This document shows positions 1-10,019 of a DNA stretch of 64,000 bases, piece after piece. Numbering within the stretch: position 1 is the stretch's first letter; each line of letters opens with the position of its first letter. Made by a program: the position numbers and the translations under genes. This DNA is from Nonlabens tegetincola. GTDB taxonomy: Bacteria; Bacteroidota; Bacteroidia; Flavobacteriales; Flavobacteriaceae. The stretch covers positions 1 through 64,000 of the forward strand of contig NZ_MQVV01000016.1 in the NCBI RefSeq assembly GCF_002954355.1, read 5' to 3'. Under the pieces are notes generated by a model. That model had not been told where the DNA came from. It worked only from the letters and a program-made list of their open reading frames with translations, and did no database searches.

Positions 1-2519
1 TAGGTAAAAGTACCGTCTGTGTTTTCAGCATCTCTGTAAGCGTTTCTAAGTTAGTAACATCATGATGGTGTCATTACCAGCTTCATCGGTGTAGGTTACT
101 GTCCCGTTAGTGTTTTCCACTAATGCCAGTAACAGTTTCATTGATAGTAAATGCCGAACCATCCTCATCGGTATACGTAGCAATGGTATTAGCATCACCA
201 GCGGTTACTTCAGCATCTGTATTACCAGCAGCTTGAGCAAGTAGGGTAAGCGTTTCTAGGTTAGAGATATCGATAATAGTATTACACCATCTTAATCGGT
301 ATAGGTAAAAGTACCGTCTGTGTTTTCAGCAATCTCTGTAAGCGTTTCTAAGTTAGTAACATCAATGATGGTGTCATTACCAGCTTCATCGGTGTAGGTT
401 ACTGTCCCGTTAGTGTTTTCTACTAATGCAGTAACAGTTTCATTGATAGTAAATGCCGACCATCTCATCGGTATACGTAGCAATGGTATTAGCATCACCA
501 GCGGTTACTTCAGCATCTGTATTACCAGCAGCTTGAGCAAGTAGGGTAAGCGTTTCTAGGTTAGAGATATCGATAAAGTATCTACACCATCTTCATCGGT
601 ATAGGTAAAAGTACCGTCTGTGTTTTCAGCAATCTTCTGTAAGCGTTTCTAAGTTAGTAACATCAATGATGGTGTCATTACAAGCTTCATCGGTGTAAGT
701 TACTGTCCCGTTAGTGTTTTCTACTAATGCAGTAACGGTTTCATTGATAGTAAATGCCGAACCATCCTCATCGGTATACGTAGCAATGGTATTAGCATCA
801 CCAGCGGTTACTTCAGCATCTGTATTACCAGCAGCTTGAGCAAGTAGGGTAAGCGTTTCTAGGTTAGAGATATCGATAATAGTATCTACACCATCTTCAT
901 CGGTATAGGTAAAAAGTACCGTCTGTGTTTTCAGCAATCTCTGTAAGCGTTTCTAAGTTAGTAACATCAATGATGGTGTCATTACCAGCTTCATCGGTGT
1001 AGGTTACTGTTCCGTTAGTGTTTTCCACTAATGCAGTAACAGTTTCATTGATAGTAAATGCCGAACCTCCTCATCGGTATACGTAGCAATGGTATTAGCA
1101 TCACAGCGGTTACTTCAGCATCTGTATTACCAGCAGCTTGAGCAAGTAGGGTAAGCGTTTCTAGGTTAGAGATATCGATAATAGTATCTACACCATCTTC
1201 ATCGGTATAGGTAAAAGTACGTCTGTGTTTTCAGCAATCTCTGTAAGCGTTTCTAAGTTAGTAACATCAATGATGGTGTCATTACCAGCTTCATCGGTGT
1301 AGGTTCTGTCCCGTTAGTGTTTTCTACTAATGCAGTAACAGTTTCATTGATAGTAAATGCCGAACCATCCTCATCGGTATACGTAGCAATGGTATTAGCA
1401 TCACCAGCGGTTACTTCAGCATCTGTATTACCAGCAGCTTGAGCAAGTAGAGTAAGCGTTTCTAGGTTAGAGATATCGATAATAGTATCTACACCATCTT
1501 CATCGGTATAGGTAAAAGTACCGTCTGTGTTTTCAGCAATCTCTGTAAGCGTTTCTAAGTTAGTAACATCAATGATGGTGTCATTACCAGCTTCATCGGT
1601 GTAGGTTACTGTCCCGTTAGTGTTTTCTACTAATGCAGTAACGGTTTCATTGATAGTAAATGCCGAACCATCCTCATCGGTACGTAGCAATGGTATTAGC
1701 ATCACCAGCGGTTACTTCAGCATCTGTATTACCAGCAGCTTGAGCAAGTAGGGTAAGCGTTTCTAGGTTAGAGATATCGATAATAGTATCTACACCATCT
1801 TCATCGGTATAGGTAAAAGTACCGTCTGTGTTTTCAGCAATCTCTGTAAGCGTTTCTAAGTTAGTAACATCAATGATGGTGTCATTACCAGCTTCATCGG
1901 TGTAGGTTACTGTTCCGTTAGTGTTTTCTACTATGCAGTAACAGTTTCATTGATAGTAAATGCCGAACATCCTCATCGGTATACGTAGCAATGGTATTAG
2001 CATCACCAGCGGTACTTCAGCATCTGTATTACCAGCAGCTTGAGCAAGTAGGGTAAGCGTTTCTAGGTTAGAGATATCGATAATAGTATCTACACCATCT
2101 TCATCGGTATAGGTAAAAGTACCGTCTGTGTTTTCAGCAATCTCTGTAAGCGTTTCTAAGTTAGTAACATCAATGATGGTGTCATTACCAGCTTCATCGG
2201 TGTAGGTTACTGTCCCGTTAGTGTTTTCCACTAATGCAGTAACAGTTTCATTGATAGTAAATGCCGAACCATCCTCATCGGTATACGTAGCAATGGTATT
2301 AGCATCACCAGCGGTTACTTCAGCATCTGTATTACCAGCAGCTTGAGCAAGTAGGGTAAGCGTTTCTAGGTTAGAGATATCGATAATAGTATCTACACCA
2401 TCTTCATCAGTATAGGTAAAAGTACCGTCTGTGTTTTCAGCAATCTCTGTAAGCGTTTCTAAGTTAGTAACATCAATGATGGTGTCATTACCAGCTTCAT
2501 CGGTGTAGGTTACTGTCCG
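1..2519 (-). pseudogene. Frame-broken continuation of the giant repeat protein gene
   Basis: This is about eight further copies of the 303-bp (101-residue) unit found at the 3' end of the neighbouring intact reading frame, in the same orientation. Every copy is nearly identical to the intact ones except for scattered one- or two-base insertions and deletions. Examples lie near 28, 60, 124, 277, 459-470, 573, 634, 910, 1066, 1102, 1220, 1305, 1680, 1932, 1965 and 2012. No single frame stays open, so only fragments of about 60-150 codons remain. Substitutions are rare compared with indels, which is unlike ordinary gene decay. The likely reading is one long gene continuing beyond the left edge of the window, with consensus errors in a repeat that could not be polished. 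True pseudogenisation cannot be excluded. No C-terminal anchor or sorting domain is visible. Confidence 0.6.
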
Positions 2520-3990
2520 TTAGTGTTTTTCTACTAATGCAGTAACGGTTTCATTGATAGTAAATGCCGAACCATCCTCATCGGTATACGTAGCAATGGT
2601 ATTAGCATTACCAGCGGTTACTTCAGCATCTGTATTACCAGCAGCTTGAGCAAGTAGGGTAAGCGTTTCTAGGTTAGAGATATCGATAATAGTATCTACA
2701 CCATCTTCATCGGTATAGGTAAAAGTACCGTCTGTGTTTTCAGCAATCTCTGTAAGCGTTTCTAAGTTAGTAACATCAATGATGGTGTCATTACCAGCTT
2801 CATCGGTGTAGGTTACTGTCCCGTTAGTGTTTTCTACTAATGCAGTAACAGTTTCATTGATAGTAAATGCCGAACCATCCTCATCGGTATACGTAGCAAT
2901 GGTATTAGCATCACCAGCGGTTACTTCAGCATCTGTATTACCAGTAGCTTGAGCAAGTAGGGTAAGCGTTTCTAGGTTAGAGATATCGATAATAGTATCT
3001 ACACCATCTTCATCGGTATAGGTAAAAGTACCGTCTGTGTTTTCAGCAATCTCTGTAAGCGTTTCTAAGTTAGTAACATCAATGATGGTGTCATTACCAG
3101 CTTCATCGGTGTAGGTTACTGTCCCGTTAGTGTTTTCCACTAATGCAGTAACAGTTTCATTGATAGTAAATGCCGAACCATCCTCATCGGTATACGTAGC
3201 AATGGTATTAGCATCACCAGCGGTTACTTCAGCATCTGTATTACCAGCAGCTTGAGCAAGTAGAGTAAGCGTTTCTAGGTTAGAGATATCGATAATAGTA
3301 TCTACACCATCTTCATCAGTATAGGTAAAAGTACCGTCTGTGTTTTCAGCAATCTCTGTAAGCGTTTCTAAGTTAGTAACATCAATGATGGTGTCATTAC
3401 CAGCTTCATCGGTGTAGGTTACTGTCCCGTTAGTGTTTTCCACTAATGCAGTAACAGTTTCATTGATAGTAAATGCCGAACCATCCTCATCGGTATACGT
3501 AGCAATGGTATTAGCATCACCAGCGGTTACTTCAGCATCTGTATTACCAGCAGCTTGAGCAAGTAGAGTAAGCGTTTCTAGGTTAGAGATATCGATAATA
3601 GTATCTACACCATCTTCATCAGTATAGGTAAAAGTACCGTCTGTGTTTTCAGCAATCTCTGTAAGCGTTTCTAAGTTAGTAACATCAATGATGGTGTCAT
3701 TACCAGCTTCATCGGTGTAGGTTACTGTCCCGTTAGTGTTTTCCACTAATGCAGTAACAGTTTCATTGATAGTAAATGCCGAACCATCCTCATCGGTATA
3801 CGTAGCAATGGTATTAGCATCACCAGCGGTTACTTCAGCATCTGTATTACCAGCAGCTTGAGCAAGTAGGGTAAGCGTTTCTAGGTTAGAGATATCGATA
3901 ATAGTATCTACACCATCTTCATCAGTATAGGTAAAAGTACCGTCTGTGTTTTCAGCAATCTCTGTAAGCGTTTCTAAGTTAGTAACATCA
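1..3990 (-). repeat. Tandem array of 303-bp units (101 residues each)
   Basis: The exact period of 303 bp was measured from the recurring TATCGATAAT segment (2681, 2984, 3287). About 13 copies are visible: five in open frame (2520-3990) and about eight in the indel-ridden part to the left. Copies differ mainly at silent or single positions (for example GTAGGG/GTAGAG and TCATCGG/TCATCAG), so the array is kept homogeneous by recombination or is very recent. Each unit is itself a composite of two ENTDG/ENTNG-type modules around a 40-residue spacer containing AQAAGNTDAE. Confidence 0.92.
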
Positions 3991-6584
3991 ATGATGGTAG
4001 TGTCACCATCTTCATCGGTATAGGTAAAAGTACCATCAGTGTTTTCAACAATAGTGGTTAAAGTCTCTAGGTTTTGTACTAAAGCTGTAAGATCAAGCTG
4101 AGTTACCACACCATCCTCATCGGTGTAATCGATGTTAATATTATCAGGATTCAGCGCGATAGAAGTCAGTGTTTCCAGATTGGTAACATCAATAACGTTA
4201 GTGCCGCCATCTTCATCAGTATAGGTAAAAGTACCATCAGTGTTTTCAACAATAGTGGTTAAAGTCTCTAGGTTTTGTACTAAAGCTGTAAGATCAAGTT
4301 GAGTAACCACACCATCCTCATCGGTGTAATCGATGTTAGTATTATCAGCATTTAACGCAATAGAGGTAAGCGTTTCTAGATTGGTAACATCAATAACTGT
4401 AGTACCACCGTCTTCATCAGTATAGGTAAAAGTACCGTCAGTGTTTTCAACAATAGTGGTTAAAGTTTCTAGGTTTTGTACTAAAGCTGTAAGATCAAGC
4501 TGAGTAACCACACCATCCTCATCGGTGTAATCGATGTTAGTATCATCAGCATTTAACGCGATAGAGGTAAGTGTTTCCAGATTCGTTACATCAATAACGG
4601 TAGTACCACCATCTTCATCGGTATAGGTAAAAGTACCGTCAGTGTTTTCAACAATAGTGGTTAAAGTTTCTAAGTTTTGTACTAAAGCTGTAAGATCAAG
4701 CTGAGTTACCACACCATCCTCATCGGTGTAATCGATGTTAGTATCATCAGCATTCAACGCGATAGAGGTAAGTGTTTCTAGATTCGTTACATCAATAACA
4801 GTAGTACCACCATCTTCATCGGTATAGGTAAACGTACCGTCTGTGTTTTCAACTAAAGTGGTTAAAGTTTCTAGGTTTTGTACTAAAGCTGTAAGATCAA
4901 GCTGAGTAACCACACCATCCTCATCGGTGTAATCGATGTTAGTATCATCAGCATTTAACGCGATAGAGGTAAGTGTTTCCAGATTCGTTACATCAATAAC
5001 GGTAGTACCACCATCTTCATCGGTATAGGTAAAAGTACCATCAGTGTTTTCAACGATAGTGGTTAAAGTCTCTAGGTTTTGTACTAAAGCTGTAAGATCA
5101 AGCTGAGTAACCACACCATCTTCATCGGTGTAGTCGATGTTAGTATCATCAGGATTCAGCGCGATAGAAGTCAGTGTTTCCAGATTAGTAACATCAATAA
5201 CAGTAGTACCACCATCTTCATCGGTATAGGTAAACGTACCGTCTGTGTTTTCAACGATAGTGGTTAAAGTTTCTAAGTTCTGTACTAAAGCTGTAAGATC
5301 AAGCTGAGTTACCACACCATCCTCATCGGTGTAATCGATGTTAGTATTATCAGGATTCAGCGCGATAGAAGTCAGTGTTTCCAGATTAGTAACATCAATA
5401 ACTGTAGTACCACCATCTTCATCAGTATAGGTAAAAGTACCGTCAGTGTTTTCAACAATAGTGGTTAAAGTCTCTAGGTTTTGTACTAAAGCCGTAAGAT
5501 CAAGCTGAGTAACTACACCATCCTCATCGGTGTAATCGATGTTAGTATCATCAGCATTCAACGCGATAGAGGTAAGTGTTTCTAGATTGGTAACATCAAT
5601 AACAGTAGTACCACCATCTTCATCGGTATAGGTAAAAGTACCATCAGTGTTTTCAACGATAGTGGTTAAAGTCTCTAGGTTTTGTACTAAAGCCGTAAGA
5701 TCAAGCTGAGTAACTACACCATCCTCATCGGTGTAATCGATGTTAGTATCATCAGCATTCAACGCGATAGAGGTAAGTGTTTCTAGATTGGTAACATCAA
5801 TAACAGTAGTACCACCATCTTCATCGGTATAGGTAAAAGTACCATCTGTGTTTTCAACGATAGTGGTTAAAGTTTCTAAGTTTTGTACAACATTGGTTAA
5901 ATTAATAGTAGTAATTACGCCGTCTTCATCACTATACTCCAAGGCTGTTTCACTTGCATTAAGGCCTAGGGAAGTGACAGTTTCCAAGAAAGTAGTGTCT
6001 ATTATAGTTTGCGTGCCAGTTTCATCTGTATAGGTATAAGTACCATTACCATTGTCAGTAAGAGTAGAGATACTCGTATCTGCAATAGTGACAATATTTC
6101 CATTTGCATCACTGAAAGTGTAAGTACCATCTGCGTTATCAATTAATCCAATACTTCTAGTTGCCGTATTCAATTCATCAATAGCATCTTGTACGTTCAA
6201 TGCACTCAAACCTGATGTAACATTATTGTAGGGATCAGAGCTTGCACTGGTATCAATAACAACAGTACCTCCGTTGATATTTGTAAAAGTATAACTACCG
6301 TCATTGTTATCTGTCAAAGTTCCTCCAATACAAAGACTTTCCCAGTTTCCAGACCTATATTGATACAAACAATTTTCGGTAGAATTGTATACGATAGCAC
6401 CGTTAAGCGGTGTAATCGCATTCATCTCGGCAGTTGTCACCCGTGTAACAACAAGTACATTGGATGTACTTTCCAATTCTAGAATCGAAAAAGGATCAAT
6501 ACTATTTGGATTGTCACCAATTTTTACTTGTGAAGTGGCGTAAAGTGAACCTAAAAAAATGAAAAAATAAACTAGGGATTTCAT
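2520..6584 (-). CDS. Giant tandem-repeat surface/secreted protein (N-terminal 1354 residues)
   Basis: The protein begins with a signal peptide (about residues 1-18, ending ATSQ). A roughly 70-residue N-terminal domain with two conserved Cys follows (pattern QVKIG...ILEL...CLYQY...C). After a few degenerate repeats come about nine 67-residue repeats and then five 101-residue repeats. All are built on the motif ENTDGTFTYTDEDG followed by an IIDVTNLETLT-like segment. The repeats are acidic and Thr-rich, Cys-free and suggest a beta-rich, possibly calcium-binding stalk; that function is inference. The frame ends at 2520 only because of a +1/-1 indel pair, so the real protein is probably far longer. 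The same N-terminal domain occurs in the two secreted proteins at 41.5-43.9 kb. Family not named with certainty; an adhesin-like role is likely. Confidence 0.8.
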   Translation of the reverse strand: MKSLVYFFIFLGSLYATSQVKIGDNPNSIDPFSILELESTSNVLVVTRVTTAEMNAITPLNGAIVYNSTENCLYQYRSGNWESLCIGGTLTDNNDGSYTFTNINGGTVVIDTSASSDPYNNVTSGLSALNVQDAIDELNTATRSIGLIDNADGTYTFSDANGNIVTIADTSISTLTDNGNGTYTYTDETGTQTIIDTTFLETVTSLGLNASETALEYSDEDGVITTINLTNVVQNLETLTTIVENTDGTFTYTDEDGGTTVIDVTNLETLTSIALNADDTNIDYTDEDGVVTQLDLTALVQNLETLTTIVENTDGTFTYTDEDGGTTVIDVTNLETLTSIALNADDTNIDYTDEDGVVTQLDLTALVQNLETLTTIVENTDGTFTYTDEDGGTTVIDVTNLETLTSIALNPDNTNIDYTDEDGVVTQLDLTALVQNLETLTTIVENTDGTFTYTDEDGGTTVIDVTNLETLTSIALNPDDTNIDYTDEDGVVTQLDLTALVQNLETLTTIVENTDGTFTYTDEDGGTTVIDVTNLETLTSIALNADDTNIDYTDEDGVVTQLDLTALVQNLETLTTLVENTDGTFTYTDEDGGTTVIDVTNLETLTSIALNADDTNIDYTDEDGVVTQLDLTALVQNLETLTTIVENTDGTFTYTDEDGGTTVIDVTNLETLTSIALNADDTNIDYTDEDGVVTQLDLTALVQNLETLTTIVENTDGTFTYTDEDGGTTVIDVTNLETLTSIALNADNTNIDYTDEDGVVTQLDLTALVQNLETLTTIVENTDGTFTYTDEDGGTNVIDVTNLETLTSIALNPDNINIDYTDEDGVVTQLDLTALVQNLETLTTIVENTDGTFTYTDEDGDTTIIDVTNLETLTEIAENTDGTFTYTDEDGVDTIIDISNLETLTLLAQAAGNTDAEVTAGDANTIATYTDEDGSAFTINETVTALVENTNGTVTYTDEAGNDTIIDVTNLETLTEIAENTDGTFTYTDEDGVDTIIDISNLETLTLLAQAAGNTDAEVTAGDANTIATYTDEDGSAFTINETVTALVENTNGTVTYTDEAGNDTIIDVTNLETLTEIAENTDGTFTYTDEDGVDTIIDISNLETLTLLAQAAGNTDAEVTAGDANTIATYTDEDGSAFTINETVTALVENTNGTVTYTDEAGNDTIIDVTNLETLTEIAENTDGTFTYTDEDGVDTIIDISNLETLTLLAQATGNTDAEVTAGDANTIATYTDEDGSAFTINETVTALVENTNGTVTYTDEAGNDTIIDVTNLETLTEIAENTDGTFTYTDEDGVDTIIDISNLETLTLLAQAAGNTDAEVTAGNANTIATYTDEDGSAFTINETVTALVEKH
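3991..5870 (-). repeat. Tandem array of 201-bp units (67 residues each)
   Basis: The period is 201 bp, measured from the recurring GATCAAG segment (4091, 4292 and onwards). About nine copies plus one divergent copy at the N-terminal end encode SIALNxDxTNIDYTDEDG followed by VVTQLDLTALVQNLETLT and a TIVENTDG module. Variation is confined to a few positions, such as A/P and D/N in the NADDTN segment and one TLVENTDG copy. The array abuts the 303-bp array directly and shares its ENTDGTFTYTDEDG core, so one array probably grew out of the other. Confidence 0.92.
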
Positions 6585-6758
6585 ATCTTCTCTTTGAATT
6601 ACATACGAAAATATCTAGCATAAAGTTTTTTCTAGTAATTAAATATCACAATTGTTTAACAATCGTTAAAAGGAATTTTTCTCTGATTAAAAGCTCTTTT
6701 TGTAGAGTATTTTTTAAAGAATTGATTGTTTGTGTTAACTATGAGTTTTCCTATTTAT

Positions 6759-6772
6759 GCTTTCGCGAAAGC
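6759..6772. repeat. Dispersed palindrome GCTTTCGCGAAAGC, copy 1 (intergenic)
   Basis: Perfect 14-bp palindrome between the repeat-protein gene and the clpB terminator. It is one of 14 identical copies in the window. Confidence 0.95.
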
Positions 6773-6780
6773 GTAAAATC

Positions 6781-6808
6781 AAAAAACCCGAGTACAAACT
6801 CGGGTTAA
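6781..6808 (-). terminator. Rho-independent terminator of clpB
   Basis: CCCGAG at 6787-6792 pairs with CTCGGG at 6799-6804 around a 6-nt loop. Read on the minus strand the hairpin is followed by a run of T. It lies just downstream of the clpB stop codon. Confidence 0.85.
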
Positions 6809-6828
6809 ATAATTTGTGATAATTTATA

Positions 6829-9435
6829 TTATACACTAATCTTATCTTCTTGATTACGGAAAATCAAGTGGTCATCAAATTGATCAATTAAAACAATACT
6901 TTCAGTACTAATTTCTCCAGAGAGTATTTTCTTAGACAATTCATTCATGATCTCTTTTTGAATGACTCTTTTTACTGGTCGTGCACCATATTGAGGATCA
7001 AATCCTTTAATAGCTAATAAATTGATAGCTTGATCTGTGGCGTCAACTGTAATTCCTTGTTTTGCAAGCAATTTAGTTACACTCTTCAATTGTAATTTTA
7101 CAATTTCTTTAATTTCAGCTTTTGTAAGTGGTGTAAACATGACGATATCATCAATTCTATTGATAAATTCAGGTCTTACTTGTTTTTTGAGAGCTTGAAG
7201 AACTTCATTTTTGGTTTGATCGATTAATTGTTCATCAATCACATTTGCGTTTTCAAATTTATCCTGTATAGCGTGGGCACCCATGTTTGATGTCATAATG
7301 ATTATGGCGTTTTTAAAATCGGCTACTCTACCTTTATTATCAGTAAGTCTACCTTCATCTAGGACTTGCAATAGTATATTAAAAGTATCTGGATGAGCTT
7401 TTTCAATTTCATCTAAAAGAATTACTGAATAAGGTTTACGTCTTACTGCTTCAGTGAGCTGTCCTCCTTCATCATATCCCACATATCCAGGAGGAGCACC
7501 CACAAGTCTGCTTACGCTATGGCGTTCTTGATATTCACTCATATCGATTCGTGTCATGGCGTTTTCATCATTGAATAGAAACTCGGCCAAAGCTTTAGCA
7601 AGTTCAGTTTTTCCTACACCAGTTGTTCCTAAAAATAGAAAAGAACCTACTGGTTTACGTTGATCTTGTAAACCTGCTCGACTGCGACGCACTGCATCAC
7701 TCACAGCTTCGACAGCTTCATTTTGTCCTACAACTCGTTTATTTAATTCAGTTTCTAGGTTGAGTAGTTTTTCTCTTTCACTTTGAAGCATCCTTGTCAC
7801 CGGTATTCCTGTCCATCTAGCAACCACCTCTGCAATGTCATCATATGTTACTTCTTCTTGAATTAGGGCTTGAGAACTGTCTTGTAGCGCAGCTTGTTCT
7901 TGAAGTTTTACCAGTTGTTCTTGTGCTTCCTTGATTTTTCCATAACGTAATTCTGCTACTTTTCCATAGTTTCCTTCTCTTTCTGCACGTTCTGCTTCCA
8001 ATTTATAATTCTCAATATCTGATTTAAGATTTTGTATAGCATCAATTACAGATTTTTCATTTTCCCATTGAGCATTGAGCTCATTTCTAGATTCTTTTAA
8101 AATGGACAATTCAGAGTTCAGTGACTTAAGTTTGACTTCATCATTTTCTCTTTTGATTGCCTCAATTTCTATTTCCAACTGCATAATTTTGCGATCGAGA
8201 ACATCCAATTCTTCTGGTTTTGAATTGATTTCCATTCTTAATCTAGCTGCAGATTCATCTATTAGGTCTATAGCTTTATCTGGAAGAAACCTATTTGTAA
8301 TATATCGTTGTGATAGCTCTACAGCACCAATAATAGCATCATCTTTTATTTGTACTTTATGATGTGCTTCATACTTATCCTTGATACCTCTTAAGATCGA
8401 AATAGCACTTTCTGTGTCCGGTTCATCAACAGTAACTTTTTGAAAGCGACGTTCCAAAGCTTTATCCTTTTCAAAATATTTTTGATATTCATCAAGGGTT
8501 GTCGCTCCAATAGCTCTCAATTCTCCTCTGGCTAGTGCAGGTTTTAAAATATTGGCAGCATCCATTGCTCCATCGCCACCACCAGCACCTACCAGAGTAT
8601 GTATTTCATCAATAAACAATACAATATCACCGCTACTTTGCGTAACCTCTTTCACAACTGATTTTAAACGCTCTTCAAATTCACCTTTATACTTTGCACC
8701 AGCTATTAAGGCACCCATGTCTAAAGAAAATATTTGTTTTTCTTTGAGATTTTCAGGCACATCACCAGCCACTATACGATGAGCAAGTCCTTCTGCAATA
8801 GCAGTTTTACCTACTCCTGGTTCTCCGATTAACATCGGATTATTTTTGGTTCTTCTAGAAAGTATTTGAAGAATTCTTCTTATCTCTTCATCACGACCTA
8901 TTACGGGATCTAATTTTCCTTTATCAGCGAGATCGTTCAAATTCTTGGCATATTTACTAAGACTTTGATAGGTCTCCTCGGCACTGGATGAAGTCACTCG
9001 GTTTCCGTTTCTTAACGACTCAATTGCAGCCTTTAAATCTTTTGCATTGATACCTTGATCTTTCAGTATCCTTGATACCGTTCCTGAACCTTCAAATATG
9101 GCTAATAATAAATGTTCAATAGAAACATATTCATCATTCATTTTACCAGCGATAGAAATAGCATTGTTTAGTGTACTTGCCGTATCTCTCGAAAATTGTA
9201 AGTTTCCTCCGGTTACCGTTGATAGAGATTCTAATTGCTTGTCTATTAATTGACTAATTATGGATAATTGAACACCTAATTTTTGAAAAATAAAAGGAAG
9301 GACATTCTCATCTACAAGTTGAATGCCCTTAAATAAATGTTCGTTTAATATACTTGGGTGTTGAGCCTCTTGCGCAATTTGTTGAGCTTGTTGTATCGCT
9401 TCTTGAGACTTTATAGTTAATTTATTTAAATTCAT
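6829..9435 (-). CDS. clpB: ATP-dependent disaggregase ClpB
   Basis: Hsp100 AAA+ chaperone that, with DnaK, pulls polypeptides out of aggregates through a hexameric ring in the cytoplasm. The order is typical: an N-terminal Clp repeat domain ([12 protein letters not shown] onward), a first AAA module with Walker A GEPGVGKT and Walker [13 protein letters not shown], and a coiled-coil middle domain rich in Glu/Lys (about residues 400-520). A second AAA module follows with GTTGVGKT and [11 protein letters not shown], then the C-terminal D2-small domain. The frame is open upstream to 9519, but the start at 9435 ([10 protein letters not shown]) gives 868 residues, the usual family length, and removes an unrelated N-terminal stretch. 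It is monocistronic with its own terminator. No heat-shock operator was recognised. Confidence 0.97.
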   Translation of the reverse strand: MNLNKLTIKSQEAIQQAQQIAQEAQHPSILNEHLFKGIQLVDENVLPFIFQKLGVQLSIISQLIDKQLESLSTVTGGNLQFSRDTASTLNNAISIAGKMNDEYVSIEHLLLAIFEGSGTVSRILKDQGINAKDLKAAIESLRNGNRVTSSSAEETYQSLSKYAKNLNDLADKGKLDPVIGRDEEIRRILQILSRRTKNNPMLIGEPGVGKTAIAEGLAHRIVAGDVPENLKEKQIFSLDMGALIAGAKYKGEFEERLKSVVKEVTQSSGDIVLFIDEIHTLVGAGGGDGAMDAANILKPALARGELRAIGATTLDEYQKYFEKDKALERRFQKVTVDEPDTESAISILRGIKDKYEAHHKVQIKDDAIIGAVELSQRYITNRFLPDKAIDLIDESAARLRMEINSKPEELDVLDRKIMQLEIEIEAIKRENDEVKLKSLNSELSILKESRNELNAQWENEKSVIDAIQNLKSDIENYKLEAERAEREGNYGKVAELRYGKIKEAQEQLVKLQEQAALQDSSQALIQEEVTYDDIAEVVARWTGIPVTRMLQSEREKLLNLETELNKRVVGQNEAVEAVSDAVRRSRAGLQDQRKPVGSFLFLGTTGVGKTELAKALAEFLFNDENAMTRIDMSEYQERHSVSRLVGAPPGYVGYDEGGQLTEAVRRKPYSVILLDEIEKAHPDTFNILLQVLDEGRLTDNKGRVADFKNAIIIMTSNMGAHAIQDKFENANVIDEQLIDQTKNEVLQALKKQVRPEFINRIDDIVMFTPLTKAEIKEIVKLQLKSVTKLLAKQGITVDATDQAINLLAIKGFDPQYGARPVKRVIQKEIMNELSKKILSGEISTESIVLIDQFDDHLIFRNQEDKISV

Positions 9436-9572
9436 ATTATTCATTTTTATTCCTACATTAGCAACTGTTGTACCTTGTTTAATTCTTGACAAAAAGACAT
9501 TAATTACTGAGTTTAACAAGACATTTTGTCTGATTTAAGTTATTGATAATACGATCATTATTGAACAAGAAC

Positions 9573-9580
9573 TATATTTG
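9573..9580 (+). promoter_or_regulatory. Possible -7 box of ytxJ
   Basis: TATATTTG matches the Bacteroidota -7 consensus TAnnTTTG and lies 23 bp before the ytxJ ATG. No well-spaced -33 TTG was found, so this is tentative. Confidence 0.35.
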
Positions 9581-9603
9581 TAGCAGTTTAATAACCTATT
9601 TAC

Positions 9604-10011
9604 ATGGGAATTTTTGATAAATTTTTCAAATCACAAAGAGATATTGCCAAGGATGAAATTACTGGAATTCCTTGGGACTCTCTTGAATCAGTAGATCAAT
9701 TAGATAATGTAATTCGCAATTCTAGATTAAAGCCTAAAGTTATTTTTAAACATAGTACGCGTTGTGGTATTTCAAGGATGGTTCTTAAGAATTTTGAAAA
9801 TAATTATGTCAAAAATGATGTAGATGTAAGTTATTATTATCTTGATCTGCTCCAGTTTAGAGAAGTGAGTAATGCTATTGCTCAAAAACTTAATGTAGTA
9901 CATCAAAGTCCTCAAGTAATCGTACTTTATCAAGAAGAGGTTTTACACAACGAATCTCATCATGGTATCGATATTAAAAAAGTACAAGAAATAGTTGCTA
10001 ATAAAAAATAA
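9604..10011 (+). CDS. ytxJ: Bacillithiol-system redox protein YtxJ (monothiol bacilliredoxin)
   Basis: A 135-residue thioredoxin-fold protein of the YtxJ/BrxC (DUF2847) family. The single active-site Cys is Cys54 in HSTRCGIS, the position used by monothiol bacilliredoxins that act on bacillithiol-mixed disulfides of cytosolic proteins. A cis-Pro loop (HQSPQVIV) is present further on. The N-terminal IPWDSLESVDQLD segment is characteristic of the family. It is followed after 8 bp by the M48 protease gene, so the two are probably co-transcribed. Presence of the gene suggests that the organism makes bacillithiol, but no biosynthetic gene for it is in this window. Confidence 0.88.
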   Translation: MGIFDKFFKSQRDIAKDEITGIPWDSLESVDQLDNVIRNSRLKPKVIFKHSTRCGISRMVLKNFENNYVKNDVDVSYYYLDLLQFREVSNAIAQKLNVVHQSPQVIVLYQEEVLHNESHHGIDIKKVQEIVANKK

Positions 10012-10019
10012 ACCTACCT

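Noticed and set aside
292..2231. Several short reading frames of 60-150 codons on the minus strand
   Set aside because: They are fragments of the same repeat array, cut by indels, and share the repeat peptide; they are not separate genes.
1..3990. The tandem array considered as a CRISPR
   Set aside because: The repeats are 303 bp, contiguous without unique spacers, and encode protein.
5848..6033. A 61-codon plus-strand frame inside the repeat gene
   Set aside because: It is the antisense of the repeat DNA, with no start signal and no similarity to a known family.
9436..9519. N-terminal extension of clpB
   Set aside because: The 28 extra residues do not fit the Clp N-domain, and the ATG at 9435 gives the family length.
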